64,000 nt of DNA from positions 62,001 through 126,000 of the forward strand of contig NZ_JAMWEG010000014.1 in the NCBI RefSeq assembly GCF_025460765.1, given 5' to 3'. A program made the position numbers and the translations under genes. The stretch is from Micromonospora sp. MA102. Lineage in GTDB: Bacteria > Actinomycetota > Actinomycetes > Mycobacteriales > Micromonosporaceae. Shown piece after piece: positions 33,608 through 42,059 of the stretch; position 1 is the first letter of the stretch, and each line of letters begins with the position of its first letter. Under the pieces are notes generated by a model. That model did no database searches, was not told where the DNA came from, and saw nothing but the letters and a program-made list of their open reading frames with translations.

Positions 33608-36514
33608 TCACCCCGCCGGGAAGTAGGTGCCGTAGTCGGCGTACGCCATGGCGACGTCCGCCTGGGCCCAGAACCGGTGGTAGTTGAAGACCGGCTCCGC
33701 GCCGCCGTTGAGGTACGCCTGCACCTTCGGCCAGTCCGGGTCGTTCTTGTAGAACGAGCGGATGTCCAGGAAGCTCTTGCCGGCGGCGATGGCGTCGCCG
33801 TTGGGCATCTTCCCGGTCCAGCCGGAGGGGATGTAGAGGCCCTGACCGTCGGCCGCGTTGTAGACGTCGTCGAAGCGCTTGTAGTCGCCGCGCTTCTCCG
33901 GCATCGAGACGCCCTTGGTGTCGGCCGCGGCCGACAGCGCGTCCAGCAGTCCCTTGGCCGTGGTCTTGGCCGCGGCGTTGCCGGACTTGGCCGCGTACGC
34001 GATGAGGGTCCGGGCGTAGGCGGCGGCGACGCCGACGTCCTGGCCCTTCACCGTCACCTCGACGTGCAGGTTGGTGTTCGCCTGCGGGTTGGCCGGGTCC
34101 CAGTTGTTCGGCTGGCCGGTCCACTTCATGTCCGAGGGGATCGACCAGTTGGTGCCCAGCGTGGTGTTGGCGATCGCCCACGGCACCCACTTGTCCAGCA
34201 GCGCCTTGGCCTTGGCGTTGCCGGTCTGCAGGTACAGCTCGGCAATGCGCTGCATCGACCAGGCCTGCATGCCGAACCACTGGTTCGACGGCGGGTCGTT
34301 GTAGACCGGGTCGACGTCGTAGAACATGCCGTAGAAGGTGGCGGTGCCGGCCGGCGGCTGGGCGTAGCTGCCGTCCCAGCTGTTGGTGGCGCCACCGGCG
34401 ATGCCGCCCTCGGCGGACTGCAGCCAGGTGTAGAACTCCAGCTGCCGGTCGAAGCTCTTCTGCCAGTCCGCGGTCGCGGTCGACGACTTGGGCTTGAGCT
34501 CCGGCACGTTGGTCAGCGCCCAGGCCGCCAGCGGGTTCTGGTAGCCGAAGTGGTTGTGGCTGGAGCCGATCCGCCACGACCAGTTCTGCGAGGTGTCGTA
34601 CGCGCCGCCCCAGGCGTAGTACCAGGAGAGCAGGTAGTGCGCCGAGTCACGGCCGCTGCCGGCCGGGCAGGTGGACGCGCCGACGCAGTTGCCGATCTTC
34701 TTGAAGTACTTGTCGAACAGCGCGTAGCGCAGGTAGTCGCCCATCTTGGCGGCCTTCGCCACGGTGGCCGCGACGTCGGCCTCCTTGCCCTGCGCCTTGG
34801 CCCAGGTCAGCGCCCAGTACGCGGCCTGCACGGCGCGCGCGTCGGCGTCGGGGGCGTTGGTGTACTTCCACTGCTTCGCCGGGGCGGCCGACTCCTTGAC
34901 GAACAGGTCGAGGTAGCCGTACTGGCCCCCGTGCTTGAAGGTGTCGCAGGACGGCTGCGGCACGGTCTCCCAGACGGACTCCTGGGTGCCCCGCTGGAAG
35001 GTGTTGATGTAGGCGGGGCGGGTGGTGCCGTCGCCGCAGCGGCCGTAGCCGTAGGTGTTGTCGACGTCGAGCAGCCAGTGCATGCCGTAGATGTCGCCGG
35101 TGCCGTAGGTGGACTGGAGCTCGGAGCGGAGCGGGTCCTGGCCGACCGGGACGTTGGGCTCCAGCGCCGACGGGTACTGGCTGGGCAGGTTGTGCTCGGC
35201 GGCGTACTGGGGGGTGCCCGGGGCGCCGGCGGTGGGCTGGTCGGCGTGCGACGGGATGATGTACTTCTCCATCACCGTCCACGCGTTGTTGAACGGGGCC
35301 CAGTTCTGGGTGACCCGGCCGTACTGCGCCTCCAGCCAGAGCCAGAAGCTGAACGCCTCCGAGGTGGTCTCGTGGCCGTGGTCGGGCGCCTCGACGATGA
35401 GCGTCTCGACGGAGTGGTACGGCACTCCCTCGGGGCTGAAGTACCCCGAGTTCTTGATCTTGCCGTACTGGTCGAGGAACTTCTTGATGTAGGCGTTGTC
35501 CCCGCCCGGGGTGTCGTTGTCGATCTCGGTGGCGGTGACCGCGACGGGGGCGAAGCCGGTGGCCGAGGCGGTGATCGTGGCGGTGCCGCCGGTGGTGTCG
35601 GCGTCCTCGGCGGCCGCGACGGTGGCGCTGACCCCGGTGTTCCAGTTGCTCGGGGTCAGGGTCAGCGTCGTGGGCGACACGGTCACGTCGCTGTCGCCGG
35701 TGACGGCGAGGGTCACCGGGACGTTGGCGGTCGGGGCGGCGCTGAGGGTGAACTTCACGGACGAGGTGCCGCCCTCGTTGACGCTGACCGCCGACGGGGT
35801 GGCCACCAGCACCGGGCCGGAGGCCGGGTTGACGGTGAACGACTTCTCGGCCACCCCGATGCCGTTGGCGTTGTCGTACGCCTTGGCCTGCACGGTGTAG
35901 CTGCCGGCCGGCAGGTCCTCCAGCGTGTAGCCGTAGGGGGCGCTGGTGTCGGTGTTGACGAGCAGGCCGTTGCGGTAGAACTCGACCTTGCTGATCGTGC
36001 CGTCCGGGTCGCTGGCGGTGGCCGTCAGCGGCACGTCGGCGGGCGCCTCGAAGGGCCCGGCCGGGACGCCCAGTGAGACCGTCGGCGGCTGGTTGGCCGG
36101 GGTGCCGTTGCAGGTGACGCCGTTGAGGGTGAACGCGGTCGGCTTCGGGTTGCTGCCCGAGTAGGCGCCGTTGAAGCCGATGGTGGTGGAGGCGCCCGTG
36201 CCGAGGTTGCCGTTCCACGACTCGTTGGTGGCGGTCACCTCGCTGCCGGACTGGCTCCACTTGGCCGACCAGCCCTGGGTCACCTTCTGGGTGCTGTTCG
36301 GGAAGGCGAACTTCAGGGTCCAGTTGGTGAGCGCGTCACCCAGGTTCTTGATGGTCACGTTGGCGGTGAAGCCCGTGCCCCAGTCGTTCGTCGCGTAGGT
36401 CACGTCGCAGGCCGGGGCGGCCTGCGCGGCGCCCGCCGGCAGGGCCACCCCGCCGATGGCGAGGGTGGTGGCGGCGAGCATCGCCGTCCGGCGACGTCTG
36501 GCCATGAGTCTCAT
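33608..36514 (-). CDS. Secreted GH48 cellobiohydrolase with CBM2
   Basis: A 968-residue exo-cellulase releasing cellobiose from reducing chain ends. An Arg-rich signal peptide (MRLMARRRRTAM, cleavage after AAQA) is followed by a CBM2 cellulose-binding module (residues about 34-135, ACDVTYATNDWGTGF with Cys pair), a bacterial Ig domain (TVSLGVPAGPFEAPADVP), a Calx-beta-like domain (ATPSAVSVNEGGTSSVKFTL) and the GH48 catalytic domain from about 335. VEAPDHGHETTSEAFSFW holds the proposed general acid Glu. The ATG at 36514 follows GAGGAG. Two CebR-like operators lie about 213 and 325 bp upstream, so expression is expected to respond to cello-oligosaccharides. Confidence 0.95.
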   Translation of the reverse strand: MRLMARRRRTAMLAATTLAIGGVALPAGAAQAAPACDVTYATNDWGTGFTANVTIKNLGDALTNWTLKFAFPNSTQKVTQGWSAKWSQSGSEVTATNESWNGNLGTGASTTIGFNGAYSGSNPKPTAFTLNGVTCNGTPANQPPTVSLGVPAGPFEAPADVPLTATASDPDGTISKVEFYRNGLLVNTDTSAPYGYTLEDLPAGSYTVQAKAYDNANGIGVAEKSFTVNPASGPVLVATPSAVSVNEGGTSSVKFTLSAAPTANVPVTLAVTGDSDVTVSPTTLTLTPSNWNTGVSATVAAAEDADTTGGTATITASATGFAPVAVTATEIDNDTPGGDNAYIKKFLDQYGKIKNSGYFSPEGVPYHSVETLIVEAPDHGHETTSEAFSFWLWLEAQYGRVTQNWAPFNNAWTVMEKYIIPSHADQPTAGAPGTPQYAAEHNLPSQYPSALEPNVPVGQDPLRSELQSTYGTGDIYGMHWLLDVDNTYGYGRCGDGTTRPAYINTFQRGTQESVWETVPQPSCDTFKHGGQYGYLDLFVKESAAPAKQWKYTNAPDADARAVQAAYWALTWAKAQGKEADVAATVAKAAKMGDYLRYALFDKYFKKIGNCVGASTCPAGSGRDSAHYLLSWYYAWGGAYDTSQNWSWRIGSSHNHFGYQNPLAAWALTNVPELKPKSSTATADWQKSFDRQLEFYTWLQSAEGGIAGGATNSWDGSYAQPPAGTATFYGMFYDVDPVYNDPPSNQWFGMQAWSMQRIAELYLQTGNAKAKALLDKWVPWAIANTTLGTNWSIPSDMKWTGQPNNWDPANPQANTNLHVEVTVKGQDVGVAAAYARTLIAYAAKSGNAAAKTTAKGLLDALSAAADTKGVSMPEKRGDYKRFDDVYNAADGQGLYIPSGWTGKMPNGDAIAAGKSFLDIRSFYKNDPDWPKVQAYLNGGAEPVFNYHRFWAQADVAMAYADYGTYFPAG

Positions 36515-36726
36515 GTGCGCGGTGTCTCCTCGGACCGGGCCGGGACGCGGAGCCCCGGCGGGGGCGCCTCCACGCGTCGACGCGGCGTACGCGGGGGGAC
36601 GGAGGCGCCCGGAAAGGTGGTCGACCCGGCCGTGCCGGGGATTCGGTCGCCGCACCGGTGGTGAACCGGGTGCCCTCGGCGGCCCGCACTCGCGAGTTGG
36701 CTCCGCGTGGTGGTGGAAGTGTGCCA

Positions 36727-36740
36727 TGGAAGCGCTCCCA
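36727..36740. promoter_or_regulatory. CebR-like operator 1 (GH48 side)
   Basis: TGGAAGCGCTCCCA differs at one base from the palindrome TGGGAGCGCTCCCA bound by the LacI-family cellobiose repressor CebR in actinobacteria. It lies 213 bp upstream of the GH48 start. Confidence 0.8.
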
Positions 36741-36837
36741 CCACAACGGCCAGGGCAGACACCCACGTCGATGTTTCGATCTCGTTTTGGGGCTTTCACA
36801 AAGCCGTGACGGGCGTTACAGTCGCAAGCATCGCCGA

Positions 36838-36851
36838 TGGGAGCGCTTCCA
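36838..36851. promoter_or_regulatory. CebR-like operator 2 (middle of the region)
   Basis: TGGGAGCGCTTCCA, one base from the CebR consensus and a mirror of operator 1, 98 bp away from it. With operator 1 it could form a repression loop, or it could control a rightward transcript. Confidence 0.8.
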
Positions 36852-36913
36852 TCGACGGAGATACAAGAAAGAGATCGCCGGGAACCCTGAGTGCCCGGCG
36901 CGCCAGCCCCCAC

Positions 36914-36950
36914 GGCTGACGGCGGGCCAGCCCGGACGCCGCCGTCAGCC
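36914..36950. terminator. Isolated hairpin upstream of the GH1 gene
   Basis: GGCTGACGGCG pairs perfectly with CGCCGTCAGCC across a 15-base loop. No gene ends nearby, so it may end a short transcript starting at operator 2 or act within a leader. Confidence 0.5.
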
Positions 36951-37060
36951 TTCACCCACCGACATGGAGGGAGGTGGAACCAGAGCCACTCGCGTGGCCC
37001 GGCTCCCGCGCGGCACGCACGACCGGACGCCAATTCCACTCGTGCGTGTGTGCATCACAG

Positions 37061-37093
37061 GTGGGGACGGGGGTTGCCCTCCCCCGTCCCCAC
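37061..37093. terminator. Second isolated hairpin upstream of the GH1 gene
   Basis: GTGGGGACGGGGG pairs over 13 bp with its complement around a 7-base loop. It looks like a factor-independent terminator without a U-run but follows no recognisable gene. Confidence 0.55.
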
Positions 37094-37311
37094 ACTAAAC
37101 CCCCGTTGTCGACGGGAAAAGAGGCCGACGGGACAGGCGCGACGCGCCGCCCGGACGGCCTTCTTCGCTATCCGCTCCCGCTCCATCGCCGCTCGCCCCT
37201 CCGCCGCCCGAGCGACACCCCACCCCTGCACACCTCCGGCCGCCCGCCGGCCGGGCCGCGCCTCTGCCGCGGTCCGCCCTCGGGACGCCGCCGGCAGCCC
37301 CTGGCCTATGC

Positions 37312-37325
37312 TGGGAGCGCTCCCG
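37312..37325. promoter_or_regulatory. CebR-like operator 3 (GH1 side)
   Basis: TGGGAGCGCTCCCG matches the CebR palindrome except for the last base. It lies 39 bp upstream of the GH1 start, within the expected promoter region. Confidence 0.85.
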
Positions 37326-37363
37326 GCCTCTCGGGGCGGCCAGTCACTCCGAGGAGAACGCCC

Positions 37364-38857
37364 ATGTCGCTACTCACCAGACGGCGCATGCTCCGCCGTG
37401 CCGCCCTGTCCGCGAGCGCCGTCGGCGCGGCCCGGACCGGGCTGGCCGGCGCCGCCGCCGCGGGCGCCGCCGCGTCCGCGACCGCCGTCGCCGGCTGCGA
37501 CGGCACGCCCGATCCCGACGGCGACGCGCACCACGTCGGCGAGCTGCGCTTCCCGCCCGGCTTCGGCTGGGGCGCGGCCACCTCGGCGTACCAGATCGAG
37601 GGGGCCGCCAAGGAGGACGGGCGCGGCGAATCCGTCTGGGACACCTTCAGCCGCACCCCGGGCCGCACCCGCAACGGCGACACCGGCGACGTCGCGGCCG
37701 ACCACTACCACCGGTACGCCCAGGACCTCGACCTGATGCGCGACCTCGGGCTGCGCAGCTACCGGTTCTCCATCTCCTGGCCCCGCATCCAGGCCGACGG
37801 GTCCGGGCGGCCCAACCAGCGCGGCCTGGACTTCTACCGGCGGCTCGTGGACGGGCTGCACGAGCGGGACATCGCGCCGATGGCCACCCTGTTCCACTGG
37901 GACCTCCCCCAAGCCCTCCAGGACGCCGGCGGCTGGGAGAACCGGGACACCGCCGAGCGCTTCGCCGACTACGCCGACGCGGTGTTCCGCGCGCTCGGCG
38001 ACCGGGTGCCGGTCTGGCTGACCATCAACGAGCCGAAGACCGTGGTGCAGAACGGCTACCTCTGGGGGCACCACGCGCCCGGCCTGCGGGACCCGGCAGC
38101 GGCATACCTGGTGGCCCACCACCTCCAGCTGGGCCACGGTCTCGCCGTCCGCGCGCTGCGCGCCACCGGCGGGCAGGGGCGGATCGGCCCGGCGCTCAAC
38201 CTGCACCCCTGCTACCCCGCCGACGAGACCGCCGAGGCGGTGGCCGCGACCCGGCTGTACGACGGCTACGAGAACCGGCTCTACCTCGACTCGATCTTCA
38301 AGGGCGCGTACCCGGAGGACGTGCTGGCCGACCTCGGCGCGGACAGCCGGATGGTCCGCGGCGTGCGCGACGGCGACCTGAAGATCATCTCCAGCCCGGT
38401 CGACCTGCTGGCCGTGCAGTACTACACGCCGATCTACGTCACCGGCCAGGGCGACACGGTCCGCCGGTGGCCGACGTCGGAGGCGGACTGGCAGCAGATC
38501 TACCCCGAGGGGATGTACGACATCCTGACCCGGGTCACCCGCGACTACGGCCGGGTGCCGATCACCATCACCGAGAACGGCCTGCCCTGCCCGGACACCC
38601 TCGCCGCGGACGGCACCGTCGACGACACCGCCCGGGTCGACTTCCTCCGCGACCACTTCGCGGCCGCCCACCGCGCGATCCGCGACGGGGTGCCGCTGGA
38701 GAGCTACCACGTCTGGTCGCTGCTGGACAACTTCGAGTGGAACGAGGGGTACGAGCAGCGCTGGGGCCTGGTCTACGTCGACTACCCGACCCAGCGCCGG
38801 GTGCTCAAGCGCAGCGCCCACTGGTACCGCGACGTGATCCGCCGCAACGGGCTCTAG
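37364..38857 (+). CDS. Lipoprotein GH1 beta-glucosidase
   Basis: A 497-residue enzyme that splits cellobiose and related beta-glucosides. The N-terminus is RRRMLRRAALSASAVG with a long hydrophobic Ala/Gly stretch and a lipobox-like VAGC, so it is probably exported (perhaps by the Tat route) and lipid-anchored, unusual for GH1, which is commonly cytoplasmic. The catalytic domain starts FPPGFGWGAATSAYQIEGAA; acid/base Glu is in WLTINEPK and nucleophile Glu in ITITENGLPC, with SLLDNFEWNEGYEQRWGLVY near the end. ATG at 37364 follows GAGGAG. Control by operator 3 links it to the GH48 enzyme, whose cellobiose product it would split outside the cell. Confidence 0.94.
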   Translation: MSLLTRRRMLRRAALSASAVGAARTGLAGAAAAGAAASATAVAGCDGTPDPDGDAHHVGELRFPPGFGWGAATSAYQIEGAAKEDGRGESVWDTFSRTPGRTRNGDTGDVAADHYHRYAQDLDLMRDLGLRSYRFSISWPRIQADGSGRPNQRGLDFYRRLVDGLHERDIAPMATLFHWDLPQALQDAGGWENRDTAERFADYADAVFRALGDRVPVWLTINEPKTVVQNGYLWGHHAPGLRDPAAAYLVAHHLQLGHGLAVRALRATGGQGRIGPALNLHPCYPADETAEAVAATRLYDGYENRLYLDSIFKGAYPEDVLADLGADSRMVRGVRDGDLKIISSPVDLLAVQYYTPIYVTGQGDTVRRWPTSEADWQQIYPEGMYDILTRVTRDYGRVPITITENGLPCPDTLAADGTVDDTARVDFLRDHFAAAHRAIRDGVPLESYHVWSLLDNFEWNEGYEQRWGLVYVDYPTQRRVLKRSAHWYRDVIRRNGL

Positions 38858-38864
38858 GCGGGGC

Positions 38865-38893
38865 GGCCCGGCCGGGGCGACACCGGCCGGGCC
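38865..38893. terminator. Bidirectional hairpin between GH1 and roadblock genes
   Basis: GGCCCGGCCGG and its complement form an 11-bp stem with a 7-base loop between convergent stop codons. Confidence 0.75.
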
Positions 38894-38908
38894 CGCACCC
38901 GCCCCGGC

Positions 38909-39331
38909 TCAGCGGGGCAGCGCCTGCTGGAGTTCCGCCCGCAGCGCCGGGGTGAGCATCTCGCCGGCCTGCTTGGCCAGCCGCGCCATCTCGTAGCCGA
39001 CCACGCCGATGTCGGCGTCGGCCCCGGCCAGCGTGGCCAGGATCGAGCCGTCCCGGATCTGCATGACCAGGAAGTAGCCCCGGCCCATCTCGACCACGGT
39101 CTGCTTCACGACGTCGCCGTCGAACATCTGGGCCGCGCCGGCGGTGATGCTCATCAGGCCCGAGGTCACCGCCGCGAGCTTGTCCGCGTGGTCGCGGGGC
39201 AGGTGCGCGGAGATCGCCACGAGCAGCCCGTCGGTGGAGACCACCACCGCGTGCGCCACCCCCGGCACCCGCTCGGCGAACGCGTTCACCAGCCAGCTCA
39301 GGTCCCGTGCCTCCTGGCTCAACGTCGTCAC
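38909..39331 (-). CDS. Roadblock/LC7-domain protein (CvnB-like)
   Basis: A 140-residue single-domain protein opening LSWLVNAFAERVPGVAHAVV and VSTDGLLVAISAHLPRDHAD, the roadblock/LC7 fold of actinobacterial conservon B proteins (MglB-like). These work with a sensor kinase-like protein, a DUF742 protein and a small GTPase. The ATG overlaps the stop of the kinase gene (ATGA). The expected DUF742 and GTPase genes do not follow: a terminator and the convergent GH1 gene come next. Confidence 0.9.
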   Translation of the reverse strand: MTTLSQEARDLSWLVNAFAERVPGVAHAVVVSTDGLLVAISAHLPRDHADKLAAVTSGLMSITAGAAQMFDGDVVKQTVVEMGRGYFLVMQIRDGSILATLAGADADIGVVGYEMARLAKQAGEMLTPALRAELQQALPR

Positions 39332-41949
39332 TGTCGAACTCCCCCTTCATCGCGCGGCAGGTACATCTCGGTGGTCTCCTCGGCCTCCGCCCGCCGCACC
39401 CCGCTGTAGTAGCGCGAGAGCATGCCGCCGACCGCCTCCGGGTCCGGCTCCGCACGCCCGGAACGGTTCGCGGCGGCGGGCTGGGCGACCGCGGAGAGCT
39501 GGGCCATCGGTACGCGTACCGGCAGCCCTCGCTCGTTGGTGCCTCCGGTGACCGGCGTCGTGGCGGGCGGCGGTGTCACACCGAGCACCGCGGCCGACGG
39601 GCCCTGGCGGCTGAACCAGCCACCGCCGGCCGGCGACCCGGCCGCCGGGGCGAGCACGTCCTCGGCCCGGCCCGGCACGGGCCGCGGCATGGGCACGGAC
39701 GCGCCGGGCCCGGCGGCGGGACGGCCCCGCTGCGCCGCCTCCGTGGCGGGCGGCGACGCGCCGAGCGGAAGCCCGGTCAGCGGCGACACCGGCAGCTCCG
39801 CCGGTGGCCCCGGCGGGCGGCGTCCCGCCACCGGCAGCTCAGCGGTCGGCGTGCCGAGCCGGGCGGCGCCGGGCGTCAGGCGGGACGCGGCGGCCACCTG
39901 ACTGGTCAGCATCCGTGGCGCGGCGGGCTGGTCCAGCCCCGGCGCGGGCGCCACGGCCAGCAGCTCGGCCGGGATCCGGACCCGGGCGACCAGGCCCTCC
40001 TGACCGCCCCGCAGCCGCACCCGCACGCCGTGCCGGGCACCCAGGTGGCTCACCACGAACAGGCCCATCCGCTCGGAGGCGGCCACGTCGGCCGCCGGCG
40101 GCTCGGCCAGGACAGCGTTCGCCTCGGCCAGCGCGGCCGGGCTCATCCCGAGCCCCTGGTCGACGATCTCCACGAACGCGCCCGGGCCCTCCGCGCCGGC
40201 GACGACCCGCACCACGGTGTCCGGCCGGGAGAAGGCGGTGGCGTTCTCCAGCAGCTCGGCGAAGAGGTGCACGAGGTCGCCCACCGCGTGCCCGACGACG
40301 TGCAGGTCGGAGCGGGAGTCGTGGCGCACCCGCTGGTACTGCTCGATCTCCGCGCTGGCCGCGAGCAGCACCGCGCCGAGGCCGACCGGCCGGTTCCACC
40401 GCCGGCTGGACTCGGTGCCGGCGAGCACCAGCAGGCTCTCGTCGTTGCGGCGCATCCGGGCGGCGAGGTGGTCGAGCTTGAACAGGTTCTCCAGCTGGTC
40501 CGGGTCGCTCTCCTCGCGTTCCAGCTCGTCGAGGAGTTCGAGCTGCCGCTCGACCAGCACCTGGCTGCGCCGCGCCAGGTTCACGAACATGGCGTTGACG
40601 TTGCGCCGCATCATCGCCTGCTCGACCGCGACGTCGACGGCGCTGCGGTGCACCGCCACGAACGCCTCGGCCAGCTCGCCGATCTCGTCCTGCGAGTCCA
40701 CCACGGCCGGCGGCACGTCGATCGCGGCCACCGGGCGGTCCACGGCCCGCAGCCGGTCGAGGGTGTGCGGCAGCTCCACCTGGGCGATCCGCAGCGCCTG
40801 GCCGCGCAGCTGCCGCATCGAGCGGGCCACCGACCGGCCGACCAGCAACGAGATCAGCACGGCCACCAGGAGCACGCCGACGATGCCGCCGGCCACCAGC
40901 AGGGTGTCGCGCAGCTGCCGGGCGCTGGCGTCGTCGGCCTGGCGTACGGCGTCGTCGAGGACGCCGGCCTCCAGCTGCCGGAGCAGCTCCTGCCGCTGCT
41001 CGCTGGCCGCCCACCACTGCGTCGCCGGCAGCACCGCCGGCTCGGCGGTCCCGCTGGGCAGGGTCTGCTCCTCCAACCGTGCGGCCGAGACGAAGGCCGC
41101 GTCCACCGACGTCTCGTCGTAGCGGCGGACCTGGTCGGCGGTCGCGGCGACCCGGAACGCGCCCAGCGCGGTGAGCTGCTGGGCGCGCAGGTCGGTCAGC
41201 GAGACCTGGTCGTCCGCCTCGTAGCGGCCGGCGCGGGCGGCGGCGTACAGCTCGGCCCGGATCCGCGAGGACAGCTCCTTGACCCGGGAGAGCTGCACGT
41301 ACCGCAGCACGGCGTTGGTCAGCGCCCGCTGGTCGTCGCCGGGCGACGGCTCGGCCAGCAGATTGAGCAGGGCGGCGATGGCCCGGTGGTAGTTGCTCAG
41401 CACGGTGTCGCTGGACAGCACGGCGGGCGGCACGGCGGCGCGGATGTAGACGACCTGGTCGTAGGCCTCCAGCACCTCGGAGTAGGCCACCCGCCAGGCG
41501 GCGTCGGCGTCGGCGAGGGGCTCGGCCGCGGCGCGCAGGTCGGCCATCGCCCGGTCGGAGGCGTCCTGGAGCGGCTTGAGCGCGGCGACCGCCGCGTCCC
41601 GGTCGGCGCTGCCGCCGGCCCTGCGCAGCGCGGCCAGCTCCCCGGCGGAGCGGTCCCGCTCCTGCTGGAGCCGGTCCACCGCGGTGCTGATCTGCCGGCC
41701 GATGCCGACCTGCTGGGCGAAGTCGCTCAGCGCGGTGGTCTGCCCGACCAGCCCTCGCGTCTGCACGCCGGCGAGCACCAGGAACGCCACCGAGGGCAGC
41801 ACCAGCACGGTGGCGAGCTTCGTGCCCATCCGCCAGTGCCGCAACCGGAAGCGCGAGCGCCGCCGCCGGTGCGGCGCCACCCGGTCCTCGGACGGGCTCC
41901 GGCGCGGCTGCGGCGCCACGCCGCGAGCCGGGTCGGGACCTGCGCCCAC
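39328..41949 (-). CDS. Nitrate/nitrite-sensor-type membrane kinase-like protein (CvnA-like)
   Basis: An 873-residue protein. A cytoplasmic basic N-terminus, a first helix (LATVLVLPSVAFLVLAGVQT), a large helical extracytoplasmic NIT-type sensor domain (about residues 65-320), a second helix (LLVAGGIVGVLLVAVLISLL) and a HAMP-like segment follow in order. The ATPase domain has LLENATAFSRPDTVVRVV and VDQGLGMSPAALAEA, but there is no canonical phospho-acceptor His box, as usual for conservon A proteins. The last 200 residues are Pro/Ala-rich. GTG at 41949 follows GAGGAGGAGAGC. It is coupled to the roadblock gene. Confidence 0.88.
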   Translation of the reverse strand: MGAGPDPARGVAPQPRRSPSEDRVAPHRRRRSRFRLRHWRMGTKLATVLVLPSVAFLVLAGVQTRGLVGQTTALSDFAQQVGIGRQISTAVDRLQQERDRSAGELAALRRAGGSADRDAAVAALKPLQDASDRAMADLRAAAEPLADADAAWRVAYSEVLEAYDQVVYIRAAVPPAVLSSDTVLSNYHRAIAALLNLLAEPSPGDDQRALTNAVLRYVQLSRVKELSSRIRAELYAAARAGRYEADDQVSLTDLRAQQLTALGAFRVAATADQVRRYDETSVDAAFVSAARLEEQTLPSGTAEPAVLPATQWWAASEQRQELLRQLEAGVLDDAVRQADDASARQLRDTLLVAGGIVGVLLVAVLISLLVGRSVARSMRQLRGQALRIAQVELPHTLDRLRAVDRPVAAIDVPPAVVDSQDEIGELAEAFVAVHRSAVDVAVEQAMMRRNVNAMFVNLARRSQVLVERQLELLDELEREESDPDQLENLFKLDHLAARMRRNDESLLVLAGTESSRRWNRPVGLGAVLLAASAEIEQYQRVRHDSRSDLHVVGHAVGDLVHLFAELLENATAFSRPDTVVRVVAGAEGPGAFVEIVDQGLGMSPAALAEANAVLAEPPAADVAASERMGLFVVSHLGARHGVRVRLRGGQEGLVARVRIPAELLAVAPAPGLDQPAAPRMLTSQVAAASRLTPGAARLGTPTAELPVAGRRPPGPPAELPVSPLTGLPLGASPPATEAAQRGRPAAGPGASVPMPRPVPGRAEDVLAPAAGSPAGGGWFSRQGPSAAVLGVTPPPATTPVTGGTNERGLPVRVPMAQLSAVAQPAAANRSGRAEPDPEAVGGMLSRYYSGVRRAEAEETTEMYLPRDEGGVRQ

Positions 41950-42059
41950 GCTCTCCTCCTCGGGTCCCCCTCGGCTCCACCGGAACGGGGAGCGGAATCC
42001 CATCCAACCAGGCCGGCGGGCGGTGTCAAACGGTGCGGCCGGCGGCACGAACAGGACGG

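Larger units (their letters stand above)
36515..37363. promoter_or_regulatory. Long divergent regulatory region of the cellulose module
   Basis: An 849-bp gap between the divergent GH48 and GH1 genes. It holds three CebR-like operators, one small GGCTTT/AAAGCC stem (36791-36805) and two strong hairpins listed separately. I see no convincing gene. A 44-codon frame (36964-37098) ending just after the second hairpin has no family and its codon use is unconvincing. Confidence 0.6.

Noticed and set aside
36964..37098. A 44-codon frame ending after the second hairpin in the cellulose intergenic region
   Set aside because: It has no recognisable motif, an implausible composition at the end and overlaps a perfect stem. 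Treated as non-coding.
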